Source: a bacterium
GTDB taxonomy: Bacteria; Actinomycetota; Acidimicrobiia; Acidimicrobiales; Bin134
Length of the DNA: 64,000 nt
Assembly (NCBI GenBank): GCA_026705465.1
Contig: JAPPAP010000031.1
Location: 1 to 64,000 of the forward strand
Reading direction: 5' to 3'
Shown here: positions 32,468 through 40,677 of the stretch, one piece after another
Position numbering within the stretch: position 1 is the first letter of the stretch
Layout: every line of letters starts with the position of its first letter
The notes under the pieces: model-generated
Told to the model about the DNA's origin: nothing
Seen by the model: the letters and a program-made list of their open reading frames with translations, nothing else
Database searches by the model: none
Translations under genes and position numbers: made by a program

Positions 32468-33439
32468 TCAGGCTGCTCCAATGCTGGCCACCTTTTCCAG
32501 TATCCAGCTGTGAGAGGGGTTGGCCCGCCGATCGACCTCCTGGCCGAACCGATTGAGGACGATTATTCGGTGCTGGCTGGTGATCCTTAGTCCGTTCCAG
32601 GAGGCACCGGATGAATCCCACAACATGGCGAAGGTCGTTCCGGTTCGATTCACAAAATCCTCAGCCTGTCCGAGATTGTCGCGGGCACCCACTCCGATGA
32701 GGGTGAACTTGTCGGTGTTGTTTCGAGCCAACTGCTCGAGGCCGGGGGCTTCCCGGCGGCAGGTGGGTCAATGGGGGGCCCAGAACCACAGCACGATGGG
32801 GCGGTCCGAGGGGGCGAAACTGGCCAGATTCACAGTCGCCCCGGTGGCCACATTCACCATGTCTACCGACGGTAGATCTGACTCGGGAACCGGGGTCGGC
32901 TCCGGGGTCGGTGGGGGCGGGGTTGACTCCGGGGTCGGTGGGGGCGGTGGCGTGACGGTGGCCTGCGGTGTCGAGACTGCCGTGGGTGTCGATGCCGGGG
33001 TCGGTCTAGATGTCGAGGTGGCAGCTGGTGCTGAAGTGGCGGCCGGTGTCGAGGTTGCAGCAGGTGCCGAGGTGGCAGTGGATGTTGGTTCTGAGGTGGA
33101 TTCTGGCTGGTTGGGTGCAGTGGTTGCCGTAGCTTCGGTCGGGTCGGGAGCGGGTGCATCGTCGGGCTCGGGCAGCTCCGGAGACACCTCCATGCTCTCC
33201 TCGTCGGCGGCTGGCTCTACGGATGTGGTGGTCGACGTGGCTGCGGTTGGAGCAGGCTCTTGCGATGCCTCCTCAGGGGTCTCAGCCAGGGTGGGCGCTG
33301 GGGTCTGGACACCAGCGTCGTCAGTTACCGACGTCTCAGAACCTCCACAAGCTGCGCCGAGCAAGGCAAGGACTAGAAACAGGCCCGTGGTAGTAAGCGC
33401 CCTGGATCGCTGGCCAAAACAGAACGCCTGTCTGCTCAC
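32468..33439 (-). CDS. TlpA-like thioredoxin-fold lipoprotein with in-frame TGA (putative selenoprotein B)
   Basis: Read through TGA at 32770-32768 it gives 323 residues. GTG 33439 begins a lipoprotein signal (lipobox LGAAC, Cys31) and is backed by TAGCAT at 33452-33447, 7 bases upstream. A Pro/Thr/Ser/Ala-rich linker of about 150 residues, probably wall-spanning, leads to the redoxin domain with WFWAPH-U-PTCRREAP (Sec224, Cys227). The domain is a diverged paralog of the downstream protein. The cis-proline position is changed (SSQP in A, TSQH here), so its partner binding may differ. First gene of a two-gene unit. Confidence 0.8.
32732..32770 (-). promoter_or_regulatory. Candidate bacterial SECIS hairpin after UGA (copy B)
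   Basis: Same hairpin as in copy A: CUGC/GCAG and GCCGGG/CCCGGC around AAGCC, with the same 16-nt distance from UGA. The 60 bases around UGA differ at only three positions between the two genes. Confidence 0.6.
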
Positions 33440-33505
33440 CCTCCCGATGCTATCGCTGACCATCTCGAAAATGGACAGCGACAGCAATCGGGTGGGTGGC
33501 TGAAA

Positions 33506-35206
33506 TTACTGTCCGATGCGCCGGTAGGGAGCGGTCTGCTCGACGCAGGTGGGAATGTCGGGGTCGTTCGGACAGGGGAATTGGAACACCAACTCGGTTA
33601 CCACATCGGGAGCACCGAACTTGTCGGGGCCGAAGGTGGCGGGAAGCTGGTGCTGGATGTCCACGGAACCCAAGTTGGCAAAGGCGTTGTAGATGTCCTG
33701 GCGGGTGGGGTTGGGACCGGCGTCATAGATGGCCCGGGCCACCATGCGCATCTCGGTGCAAACCGTGGAGGTCATGCCGTAGGCACTGTCGTAGCTCCCG
33801 TACACGTCCCGGATGTGCATAGCGCCAATGGCGTTGTTGTTGGCGTAGGTCTCGTTGCACATGATGTTCAGAGGTGCGTTGAAACTGATGACCGGGTTGT
33901 TGGGGACTCGGAAGTTTCCGGTGGGGGCATCGTCGATGATGATGGCGCCGTTGTAGAGCTCGGCGGCAGCGCTACCGCCGAACTGGGCCACCTTGCCCGA
34001 CACTAAGTCACCGGCCTGGCTGTTGAAGTCCGAGTTGTAGAACTGGACGTCGCCGGGAGCGAATCCCTGGCTGATCATCTCGTTGATGAAGACGGGCAGG
34101 CTGAGCACGTTGAGGCCGGGGAAGACCACGTCGACGCCCTCTTCCAGCATCCGCTCCACCGCGATATCGGTGCCGGCGCGGCAGGTGGTGGCCCCTTCGC
34201 AGCCGATCTGCTCGGCCACGGCTATCTCGTAGCCCGCGGCTTCCAGTACGTCGATGATGCCGGTTTGGACTGTCTCCGGCTGCCCGGGGGTGTCGGGCCA
34301 CACGACGGCAATGGTCTTGCCCTCTAGGGCGCCGGTGTCGATGATCGCTTGGGTCATGTTGATCACCGAGTCCTCCGCTATGGGGCTGAGCGAGTACAGA
34401 AGGCCATTGGCCTGCTCGTGGAACTCGCGGGGGTTGCCCTGGGTGGTGAGGAACAGCGTGTCGTGGTCGGCGGCGATGCAAAGAATGGCGCTGCCTTGGA
34501 AGCCAGTGGTGTTGGTCACGATGACGGCGTTGTGGTCCTCGGTGGCCTCGATGCAGGCCTGGTTGCGCAGCGTGTCAATGTCCTCGCCGCCGCCGCCCAG
34601 CGCGGACACCTCCACCAGCCGCAAATCGATCTTGCGGCCCCAGATCCCGTTGCAGTCTTCGTTTATCACCTTGGTGAATGTCTCGAACATGTCCTTGGGG
34701 TCACCAACAGGAATGGCGAAGCCGATGCCCTCCAATTCCTCCAGCTTGGTGCGGAGGTGAACGATGGTGATGGAGTCCTCGGTGATGCCGGCGTCGGTGG
34801 CTTGTGGCGGCGAGTCTGGGTCGGGCGTGGCCGTGCAGAAGGCATCTAGCGACTGGAATGGGTGCGACCGGTCGAAGGTCTTGTGGAACTCGATGAACAG
34901 CTCGCCTCGGGGCTCGTCGAAGCCGATGTCCACTTCCTCTTCTGGTGCGGGCGCGTCGCCGTCCCCGGTCTCGGCAGGGGCTTCGGGCTCGTCGGGTGCG
35001 GGCGCAGCGGTGTCCTCTTCTGGTGCGGGCGCGTCGCCGTCTCCGGTCTCGGCAGGGGCTTCGGGCTCGTCGGGTGCGGGGGCAGTGGTGTCCTCCGCCG
35101 GTGCTGGTTGGGCACCACCATCGTCGTCGTTGTTGCCGCCGCAGGCTGCGGCCACAAGCACGAGCGCAAGCAGCGCCCCCAACATCTTGAGCATCTTGTG
35201 AGACAC
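33506..35206 (-). CDS. ABC transporter substrate-binding lipoprotein, branched-chain amino acid (LivK) type
   Basis: 566 residues from GTG 35206, with GGAGAGG 7 bases upstream. The signal peptide ends in a lipobox (VAAAC), followed by an acidic Pro/Glu linker built from two 26-residue repeats. The mature part is a type 1 periplasmic-binding fold (Peripla_BP_6-like), with ITIVHLRTK, DTLRNQACIEATEDHNAV and NVLSLPVFINEMI. It has several Cys that could pair outside the cell. Divergent from the MFS-LivF gene; together with LivHMG it makes an importer for an amino acid or similar amphipathic solute. Confidence 0.9.
   Translation of the reverse strand: MSHKMLKMLGALLALVLVAAACGGNNDDDGGAQPAPAEDTTAPAPDEPEAPAETGDGDAPAPEEDTAAPAPDEPEAPAETGDGDAPAPEEEVDIGFDEPRGELFIEFHKTFDRSHPFQSLDAFCTATPDPDSPPQATDAGITEDSITIVHLRTKLEELEGIGFAIPVGDPKDMFETFTKVINEDCNGIWGRKIDLRLVEVSALGGGGEDIDTLRNQACIEATEDHNAVIVTNTTGFQGSAILCIAADHDTLFLTTQGNPREFHEQANGLLYSLSPIAEDSVINMTQAIIDTGALEGKTIAVVWPDTPGQPETVQTGIIDVLEAAGYEIAVAEQIGCEGATTCRAGTDIAVERMLEEGVDVVFPGLNVLSLPVFINEMISQGFAPGDVQFYNSDFNSQAGDLVSGKVAQFGGSAAAELYNGAIIIDDAPTGNFRVPNNPVISFNAPLNIMCNETYANNNAIGAMHIRDVYGSYDSAYGMTSTVCTEMRMVARAIYDAGPNPTRQDIYNAFANLGSVDIQHQLPATFGPDKFGAPDVVTELVFQFPCPNDPDIPTCVEQTAPYRRIGQ
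34935..35090. repeat. Two 78-bp in-frame tandem repeats in the substrate-binding protein linker
   Basis: 34935-35012 and 35013-35090 are almost identical and encode a 26-residue acidic Pro/Ala/Glu unit (containing APAPDEPEAPAETGDGD) between the lipid anchor and the binding domain. Copy number probably varies between strains. Confidence 0.85.
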
Positions 35207-35328
35207 GGTTACCCCTCTCCGTTGCTTGGCGACGAACAGTAGTCCAAGAAATGGCCATCTGTGAACCGTTGCCGTTGTGCGAGATAACACGGTAATGGCC
35301 TAGTGTCTTGCCCCGATGAGGGGCTGCC

Positions 35329-37602
35329 ATGGATGAGCCGGTGGACGTGGAACCTGAGTCCGGCGACCCGACCTTGGACGATCCGGCTCCAAGCCAACAG
35401 GCTGAACTGGATGATCCGGCCAACCTGGCTTCGGCCGTCTTCGAAGAGGAATCCAAGCGCCTAGCCGAGCAGGAAGCAAAGTCGGAAGTCGTGGTACTGC
35501 CCGACGACCTGCTACCGGGTGTGGGCGATGAGCCCATGACCCTTCGGCAAGGCATCCAGGCTGGTGGGGCCAGCATGCTTGCGGTGCTGTTCCTGCTCAA
35601 CGTGATCGACGAGTTCGATCGGGTGGCAATCGCCGTGCTCTTGCCTGATCTTCAAGATGCCTTTGGGGTCTCGGACACGGTCATATTGGGCATCTCATCG
35701 TTCGGCGGCGTGGCCTTGGTGTTGGGGGCGGTACCGCTGGCCTGGCTGGCCGACCGAGTAAAACGCACCCTCATCGTGCCGGTGGCTACTGCGGGATGGG
35801 CGGTAAGTGTGTTCCTCACCGGATTGGTAAAGAACCCGTTCCAGTATTTTTGGACTCGGGTTCTCACCGGGGTGGGCCAGGCCAATCGACTGCCGGTGCA
35901 TTCCTCCCTGCTCACCGATACCTATCCCATTCCTGCCCGGGCTCGGATCTTCGCCTTCGAAGGCATGGGCCGACCCATTGGCCTGCTCATCGGCCCGGTG
36001 CTGGCCGGAGCCATCGCATCCATTGCCGGCGGTGATGACGGGTGGCGATGGGCGTTCTACATCTTCGCCATCCCTCCGGTTGTCCTCGCGCTGGTATCGC
36101 TGCTGCTCAGGGAACCGCCCCGGGCTGGGAATGAGCAGCAGGCCATTCTGGGGGAGCAGTTCGAGATGCCGCCCATCGGCTCGGACCTGCCGGTGTCGAT
36201 GTCTACTGCATTCGCCCGGCTCAAGAAGGTCAAGACCTTCTACTTCCTGGCGGTAGGGGTAGGGACCCTTGGCTTTGCCTTGGTGACGCTGCCCAGCCAG
36301 CTCAACCTCATGCTGGAGGACGAGTATGGCTATGAGGCCTTCCAGCGGGGCTGGGTGACCTCGCTGGTGTGGCTGGCCAGCCTGGTGGCCATCCCGATTT
36401 CGGGCTTCAAATTCGACGGGATGTTCCGGGAAGACCCGTCCAAGATGGTACGGACCGCGGGCGGCCTCATCATTACGTCGGGCCTGCTGGTGCTGATCGC
36501 CATGCGGTTCCACCAACCCGCCATCATGATCTTCGGCATCAGCTTGGCCAATGCCTGCACGTCGGCCTCCTTCGTAGCCGCCGCCCCCACCATCGGAGCA
36601 GTGGCCCCCTACCGGATGCGAGCCCAGGCCTTTGCCCTGTTGCCGGTGTTCATCTTTTTGATGGGCGGGTTCATGGGCAGCATCATCGCTGGGTCGATCA
36701 GCGATGCTCACGGAGAGCGGCTGGCTATCAGTGTCGTGGCCCCGCCGGCGTCGATCATCGGCGGCCTTTTGGTGGCCTACGGCTCCCGCTACATCAAGCG
36801 GGACATTTCGCTGGCGGTGAGTGAGCTGGTGGAAGAGCAGGAGGAGATGCGACGCATGGCGGAGCACCCCGACGACATCCCGGTGCTCCAGGTGCGGGGG
36901 CTGGACTACAGCTACGGCCCAGTACAGGTGCTGTTCGACTGCGGTTTGGAGGTTCGCCGAGGCGAGACGCTGGCTTTGTTGGGCACCAATGGCGCGGGCA
37001 AGTCCACCTTGCTGCGGGCAGTGAGCGGTCTGGGTGTGCCCGATCGAGGGGCCATCCGGCTCAACGGCCGCACCATCACCTACGCCGATGCCGAGCTTCG
37101 GTTCAAGCAGGGCATCGTGCAGGTTCGGGGCGGCTCCGGGGTATTCCCTGGCCTCACGGTGGAAGAGAACCTGTTGGCCACCATGTTGAGCACCAAGGAG
37201 GACAAGGACGAGATCTACCGGCGGATCGAGCGGGTGTACGACGTGTTCGGCGTGCTGCGGGAGAAGCGGAGCCAGGCGGCTGGCGATCTCTCAGGAGGCC
37301 AGCAGCAGATGCTGGCCTTCGGCATGGGGCTGATGCACGAGCCCGAAGTGCTGCTCATCGATGAGCTGTCACTGGGCTTGGCCCCGGTGGTGGTGCAGGA
37401 GTTGTTGGAGGTGGTGGAACAGCTGAAGGCCACCGGGCTTACCATGATTATCGTGGAGCAGTCACTGAACGTGGCTCTCAGCGTGGCCGAGCGAGCGGTG
37501 TTTATGGAGAAGGGCCGGGTCCGGTTCGAGGGTCCGGCCCAGGAGTTGGCCGAGCGGGACGACTTGGTGCGAGCAGTGTTCCTGGGCGCAGAGGGTGGCT
37601 GA
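35329..37602 (+). CDS. MFS transporter fused to LivF-type ABC ATPase
   Basis: 757 residues in one frame. An acidic N-terminal tail (about 1-75) precedes a 12-helix major-facilitator domain (about 80-500); from about residue 513 an ABC ATPase of the LivF type follows, with GTNGAGKST (Walker A, about 551), LSGGQQQ (about 654) and VLLIDE (Walker B). The ABC part should serve the LivHM permease encoded downstream. What the MFS part does in the same polypeptide is unknown. GAGGGG lies 5 bases before ATG 35329. TAGTGT at 35301-35306 could be the -10. Gene order SBP (divergent), MFS-LivF, LivH-LivM-LivG. Confidence 0.9.
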   Translation: MDEPVDVEPESGDPTLDDPAPSQQAELDDPANLASAVFEEESKRLAEQEAKSEVVVLPDDLLPGVGDEPMTLRQGIQAGGASMLAVLFLLNVIDEFDRVAIAVLLPDLQDAFGVSDTVILGISSFGGVALVLGAVPLAWLADRVKRTLIVPVATAGWAVSVFLTGLVKNPFQYFWTRVLTGVGQANRLPVHSSLLTDTYPIPARARIFAFEGMGRPIGLLIGPVLAGAIASIAGGDDGWRWAFYIFAIPPVVLALVSLLLREPPRAGNEQQAILGEQFEMPPIGSDLPVSMSTAFARLKKVKTFYFLAVGVGTLGFALVTLPSQLNLMLEDEYGYEAFQRGWVTSLVWLASLVAIPISGFKFDGMFREDPSKMVRTAGGLIITSGLLVLIAMRFHQPAIMIFGISLANACTSASFVAAAPTIGAVAPYRMRAQAFALLPVFIFLMGGFMGSIIAGSISDAHGERLAISVVAPPASIIGGLLVAYGSRYIKRDISLAVSELVEEQEEMRRMAEHPDDIPVLQVRGLDYSYGPVQVLFDCGLEVRRGETLALLGTNGAGKSTLLRAVSGLGVPDRGAIRLNGRTITYADAELRFKQGIVQVRGGSGVFPGLTVEENLLATMLSTKEDKDEIYRRIERVYDVFGVLREKRSQAAGDLSGGQQQMLAFGMGLMHEPEVLLIDELSLGLAPVVVQELLEVVEQLKATGLTMIIVEQSLNVALSVAERAVFMEKGRVRFEGPAQELAERDDLVRAVFLGAEGG

Positions 37603-37651
37603 GCGTGCGGTGGGCTAACGCTGTCTTCAGCCGGTACAGGACCGGTAGGCA

Positions 37652-38893
37652 GTGATCGACATCGGCTGGGAGATCTCCCAGCAAGATCTGTTCTCGGGCA
37701 GCGTGCAGGGGCTCATCGTGGCCGCACTGGCCGCGGGCTTCGTGCTCATCTACCGCTCGACCGGGGTGCTGAACTTCGCCCACGCCGAGATCGGCAGCTT
37801 TGGCGTCGCTCTGATGGCGATGCTGACGTTCCGCTACGACGTCCCCTACTGGCTGGCGTTCTTCCTGTCTATTGGCGCCGCAGCCGGCTTCGCCATGGTC
37901 ACCGAGCTGGTGGTGGTGCGGCGCCTGTTCAACTCGCCGCGCCTCGTGCTGTTCATTGCCACCCTGGGGGTGGCCCAGTTGGCCATCTTCGCGTCTATCG
38001 AGCTGCCCGATGTGTCGCGACCAGGGCCGTTCCCCCTACCCCCCAAGCTCACTGCCCAAGAGTTCCGGTGGGAGGTCACCGATCATTTGCGCATCGGTGG
38101 GCGGGAGCTTTTGGTGGTGATCGTGGTGCCGCTGGTGATTGTGATACTGGCGCTGTTCCTCGGTCGAACTCGGTACGGGTTGGCCATTCGGGCCTCGGCT
38201 GACAACTCCGACACCGGGCGGCTGTTCGGAATCAGCGTGCGGCGGGTGTCCACCATGGTGTGGACCATCGGCGGGGCGCTGGCGGGGGTCACGCTCATTC
38301 TGCTGGCGCCGTTCCGGGTTAGTGCCGCCGATGCGGGCACGGCCAGCCTCGGTCCCGGTCTGTTGCTTCGAGTGCTGTTGGTGGCGCTCATCGCTCGAAT
38401 GCGATCGCTGTGGGTCACGCTGATTGCCGGCATCGGCCTGGGCATCTTCCAGCGTCTGTTCCAGGGCAACGTGGACCGGGACATCCGCGAGGCAGTGGAT
38501 GTGATCTTCTTCATTGCCATCTTGGTGATCACGGTGCTGTTCGCACGGCGGGCCACCGAAGATGAGGGGGAGTGGTCGCTGTCGCCCAAGGTCAAAGCCA
38601 TCCCCGAGCGACTCCGCAACCTGTGGTACATCCGCAACCTGTCCCGGTTCGGGTTCGCGGCGCTGTTCGGCGGCCTTGCGCTGCTTGGGCTGTTCCTCAC
38701 CAAAAACTCCAACCTCTATACCTGGACCCGCATCCTGGGCTTTGCGCTCGTCGCTTTGTCGGTGTCGATGCTTACTGGCTGGGCCGGCCAGCTCTCCTTG
38801 GGCCAGTTCGCCTTCGCCGGCGTCGGCGCTCTCACCGTGGTGGCGCTGACCGAGAACGGCGACATCCCGATTCCGTTCGACTGGTGGGATTGA
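37652..38893 (+). CDS. LivH permease fused to the N-terminal part of LivM, ends at in-frame TGA
   Basis: 413 residues from GTG 37652. LivH covers about residues 1-300 (YRSTGVLNFAHAEIGSFGV is the LivH signature, near residue 34), then a linker and the first half of LivM (GWAGQLSLGQFAFAGVGAL, about 372-390). A TGA at 38891-38893 stops the frame in a loop between two LivM helices; the same frame continues at once as LivM and LivG to 40510. Without it the product would be a LivH-LivM-LivG fusion of about 950 residues. Either two interacting polypeptides, a nonsense allele or a sequencing error. Confidence 0.85.
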   Translation: MIDIGWEISQQDLFSGSVQGLIVAALAAGFVLIYRSTGVLNFAHAEIGSFGVALMAMLTFRYDVPYWLAFFLSIGAAAGFAMVTELVVVRRLFNSPRLVLFIATLGVAQLAIFASIELPDVSRPGPFPLPPKLTAQEFRWEVTDHLRIGGRELLVVIVVPLVIVILALFLGRTRYGLAIRASADNSDTGRLFGISVRRVSTMVWTIGGALAGVTLILLAPFRVSAADAGTASLGPGLLLRVLLVALIARMRSLWVTLIAGIGLGIFQRLFQGNVDRDIREAVDVIFFIAILVITVLFARRATEDEGEWSLSPKVKAIPERLRNLWYIRNLSRFGFAALFGGLALLGLFLTKNSNLYTWTRILGFALVALSVSMLTGWAGQLSLGQFAFAGVGALTVVALTENGDIPIPFDWWD

Positions 38894-38914
38894 TCGTTCG
38901 ACCTGCCGTGGGGT

Positions 38915-40510
38915 GTGGCCATGGTGATCGCCGTGGCCGCGGGCATGGTCACCGCGTTCATCATCGGGGTGCCCGCGCTGCGGGTGAAGGGGTTGATGTT
39001 GGCGGTAACCACGTTGGCCTTTGCCATCGCGGCCATGTCGTGGATTTTTGTGCAGGACGTGTTCACTCAAGGGGCCACCAACACGCCCAATGTCATTCCC
39101 CCGGTTTGGGGGCCGTTCGACTTCATGGCCTCTCGCAAGTCGTATTTCTTCTTAGTGTTGGTGTTGCTGGGCTTGGCCGTGTGGATGGTGGCTCACCTGC
39201 GCAAGACCGGAATCGGCCGGATGATGATCGCGGTGCGCGACAACGAGGACATGGCCGCGGCGTCCACCGTGTCGGGCAGTCGGATCAAGCTCATCTCGTT
39301 CACGCTGGCCGGGGGATTGGCCGCATTGGGCGGCGGCTTGATCATCACCAGCGAACCCACCATCAACCCCCAAGTGCTGTTCAACGCCAACGAGTCCATC
39401 AACGTCATCGCCATCGCCATCATCGGCGGGTTGGGATCGATCGCCGGACCGCTGTTGGGTGTGCTGTGGGTGAAGGGCATCCCGGCCATTTTCGGCGCCA
39501 GCGACGAGGTCAGGCTGCTCACCTCCGGGGTGGGTCTGCTGTTGCTGTTGATGTACTTCCCCGGCGGGATCATGCAGCTCCTTTATAAGCTGCGGGACTT
39601 TTTGCTGGGGATGGCTGATGAGCGCATGGCGGCTCGAGATATTCCGGTGCCGGTGCCGGCGTTGGACAAGCCGGTACCCATCACCAGCGAGCGCAAGGTG
39701 AGCGTGGAACAGGGGCATCCGTGGCTGGCAGTGCAAGACGTGCATGTTCACTTTGGCGGGAAAGTGGCCGTGGATGAGGTTTCTATCGAGGTTTACGAAG
39801 GCGAACTGGTCGGGCTGATTGGTTCCAATGGGGCGGGCAAGTCCACCCTCATGAACGCCATCAGCGGCTTCGTGCCGTTCGACGGCCAGGTTGAGGTGCT
39901 GGGGCGCGATATCTCCCGGCTGCCGTCGTACCGGCGCCACCGGGGCGGTTTGGGACGTGGATTCCAGCACGCCAAGATCTATCCCGACCTCACTGTGCGA
40001 GAGGCATTGATGGTGGCGATGGAGGCCCGGGACCGCTCGCTGCTAGTTCCGTCGCTTCTGGGAGTGCCACCCTCACCAGGTCAAGAGCGCCGCAAACGGG
40101 CCGACGTGGACAGCCTCATGGACTTTGTGGGGTTAGGTCGCTACGCCGACCACTTCATCTCCAACCTCTCCACTGGCACCCGCCGCATCGTGGAACTGGC
40201 CAGCTTGTTGGCGGTGGACGCCAAAGTGCTGTTGCTCGATGAGCCCACCGGGGGCGTGGCCCAGCGGGAGAGCGAGGCGTTTGGACCGCTCATCCGGCGT
40301 ATCCAGGCCGAACTGGGCGCGGCGGTGGTGGTGATAGAGCACGACATGCCGCTGGTGATGAGCATTAGCGACCGGGTCTACTGCTTGGAAGCTGGCTCGG
40401 TGATCTCTGAGGGTTCGCCGGAAGAGGTGCGGAACGATCCGCTGGTGATTGCGTCGTACTTGGGTACGGACGTAAGGGCCATAGAGCGGTCAGGAGAGCG
40501 TTCTTCGTAG
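38915..40510 (+). CDS. C-terminal part of LivM fused to LivG-type ATPase (same frame as upstream gene)
   Basis: 531 residues if translation restarts at GTG 38915 (or ATG 38921). Residues about 1-215 complete LivM (IIGVPALRVKGLMLAVTTLAFAI region), and about 270-531 form LivG with GSNGAGKST (Walker A, about 303), a LSTGTRR signature variant and VLLLDEPTGGVAQ (Walker B). LivG normally pairs with LivF, here fused to an MFS protein upstream. The frame lines up exactly with the preceding ORF across one TGA, so the pair is one gene with a stop inside or a recent split. Confidence 0.85.
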   Translation: MAMVIAVAAGMVTAFIIGVPALRVKGLMLAVTTLAFAIAAMSWIFVQDVFTQGATNTPNVIPPVWGPFDFMASRKSYFFLVLVLLGLAVWMVAHLRKTGIGRMMIAVRDNEDMAAASTVSGSRIKLISFTLAGGLAALGGGLIITSEPTINPQVLFNANESINVIAIAIIGGLGSIAGPLLGVLWVKGIPAIFGASDEVRLLTSGVGLLLLLMYFPGGIMQLLYKLRDFLLGMADERMAARDIPVPVPALDKPVPITSERKVSVEQGHPWLAVQDVHVHFGGKVAVDEVSIEVYEGELVGLIGSNGAGKSTLMNAISGFVPFDGQVEVLGRDISRLPSYRRHRGGLGRGFQHAKIYPDLTVREALMVAMEARDRSLLVPSLLGVPPSPGQERRKRADVDSLMDFVGLGRYADHFISNLSTGTRRIVELASLLAVDAKVLLLDEPTGGVAQRESEAFGPLIRRIQAELGAAVVVIEHDMPLVMSISDRVYCLEAGSVISEGSPEEVRNDPLVIASYLGTDVRAIERSGERSS

Positions 40511-40520
40511 GTGTTGGTTT

Positions 40521-40624
40521 ACCACCCTCCGGCGGGTTGGCGGGTCCTGTCCCGGCCCAGCCCGCCGTCCTCGATGAACTCCGGGCGGCGGGCGCCCTGA
40601 GCCGGGCCACCCCCCAACCCGCCT
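40521..40624. repeat. 104-bp structured intergenic repeat, copy B
   Basis: Copy of 26268-26371, here between convergent genes (LivG end and aldo/keto reductase end). Outer arms GGCGGGTTGG (40531-40540) and CCAACCCGCC (40614-40623) pair perfectly; relative to copy A two base pairs have changed on both sides at once. The inner hairpin (40560-40593) is identical. Confidence 0.75.
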
Positions 40625-40677
40625 ATGTTGCCCGCCCACCGTTGTTTCGCCCCGGTCTTGGTTTGGGTAGGGGGGTT

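Noticed and set aside
31846..33439. TlpA-like ORFs as pseudogene fragments, or TGA reassigned to a sense codon genome-wide
   Set aside because: Frames are kept on both sides of both TGAs and the TGA hits the same catalytic codon twice. TGA ends many genes here normally (aroH, cmk, der region genes), so the genetic code is standard.
38891..38893. Selenocysteine at the LivM TGA
   Set aside because: It lies in a loop without a redox role, homologs have no Cys expected there, and the sequence after it lacks a good stem-loop at the proper distance.
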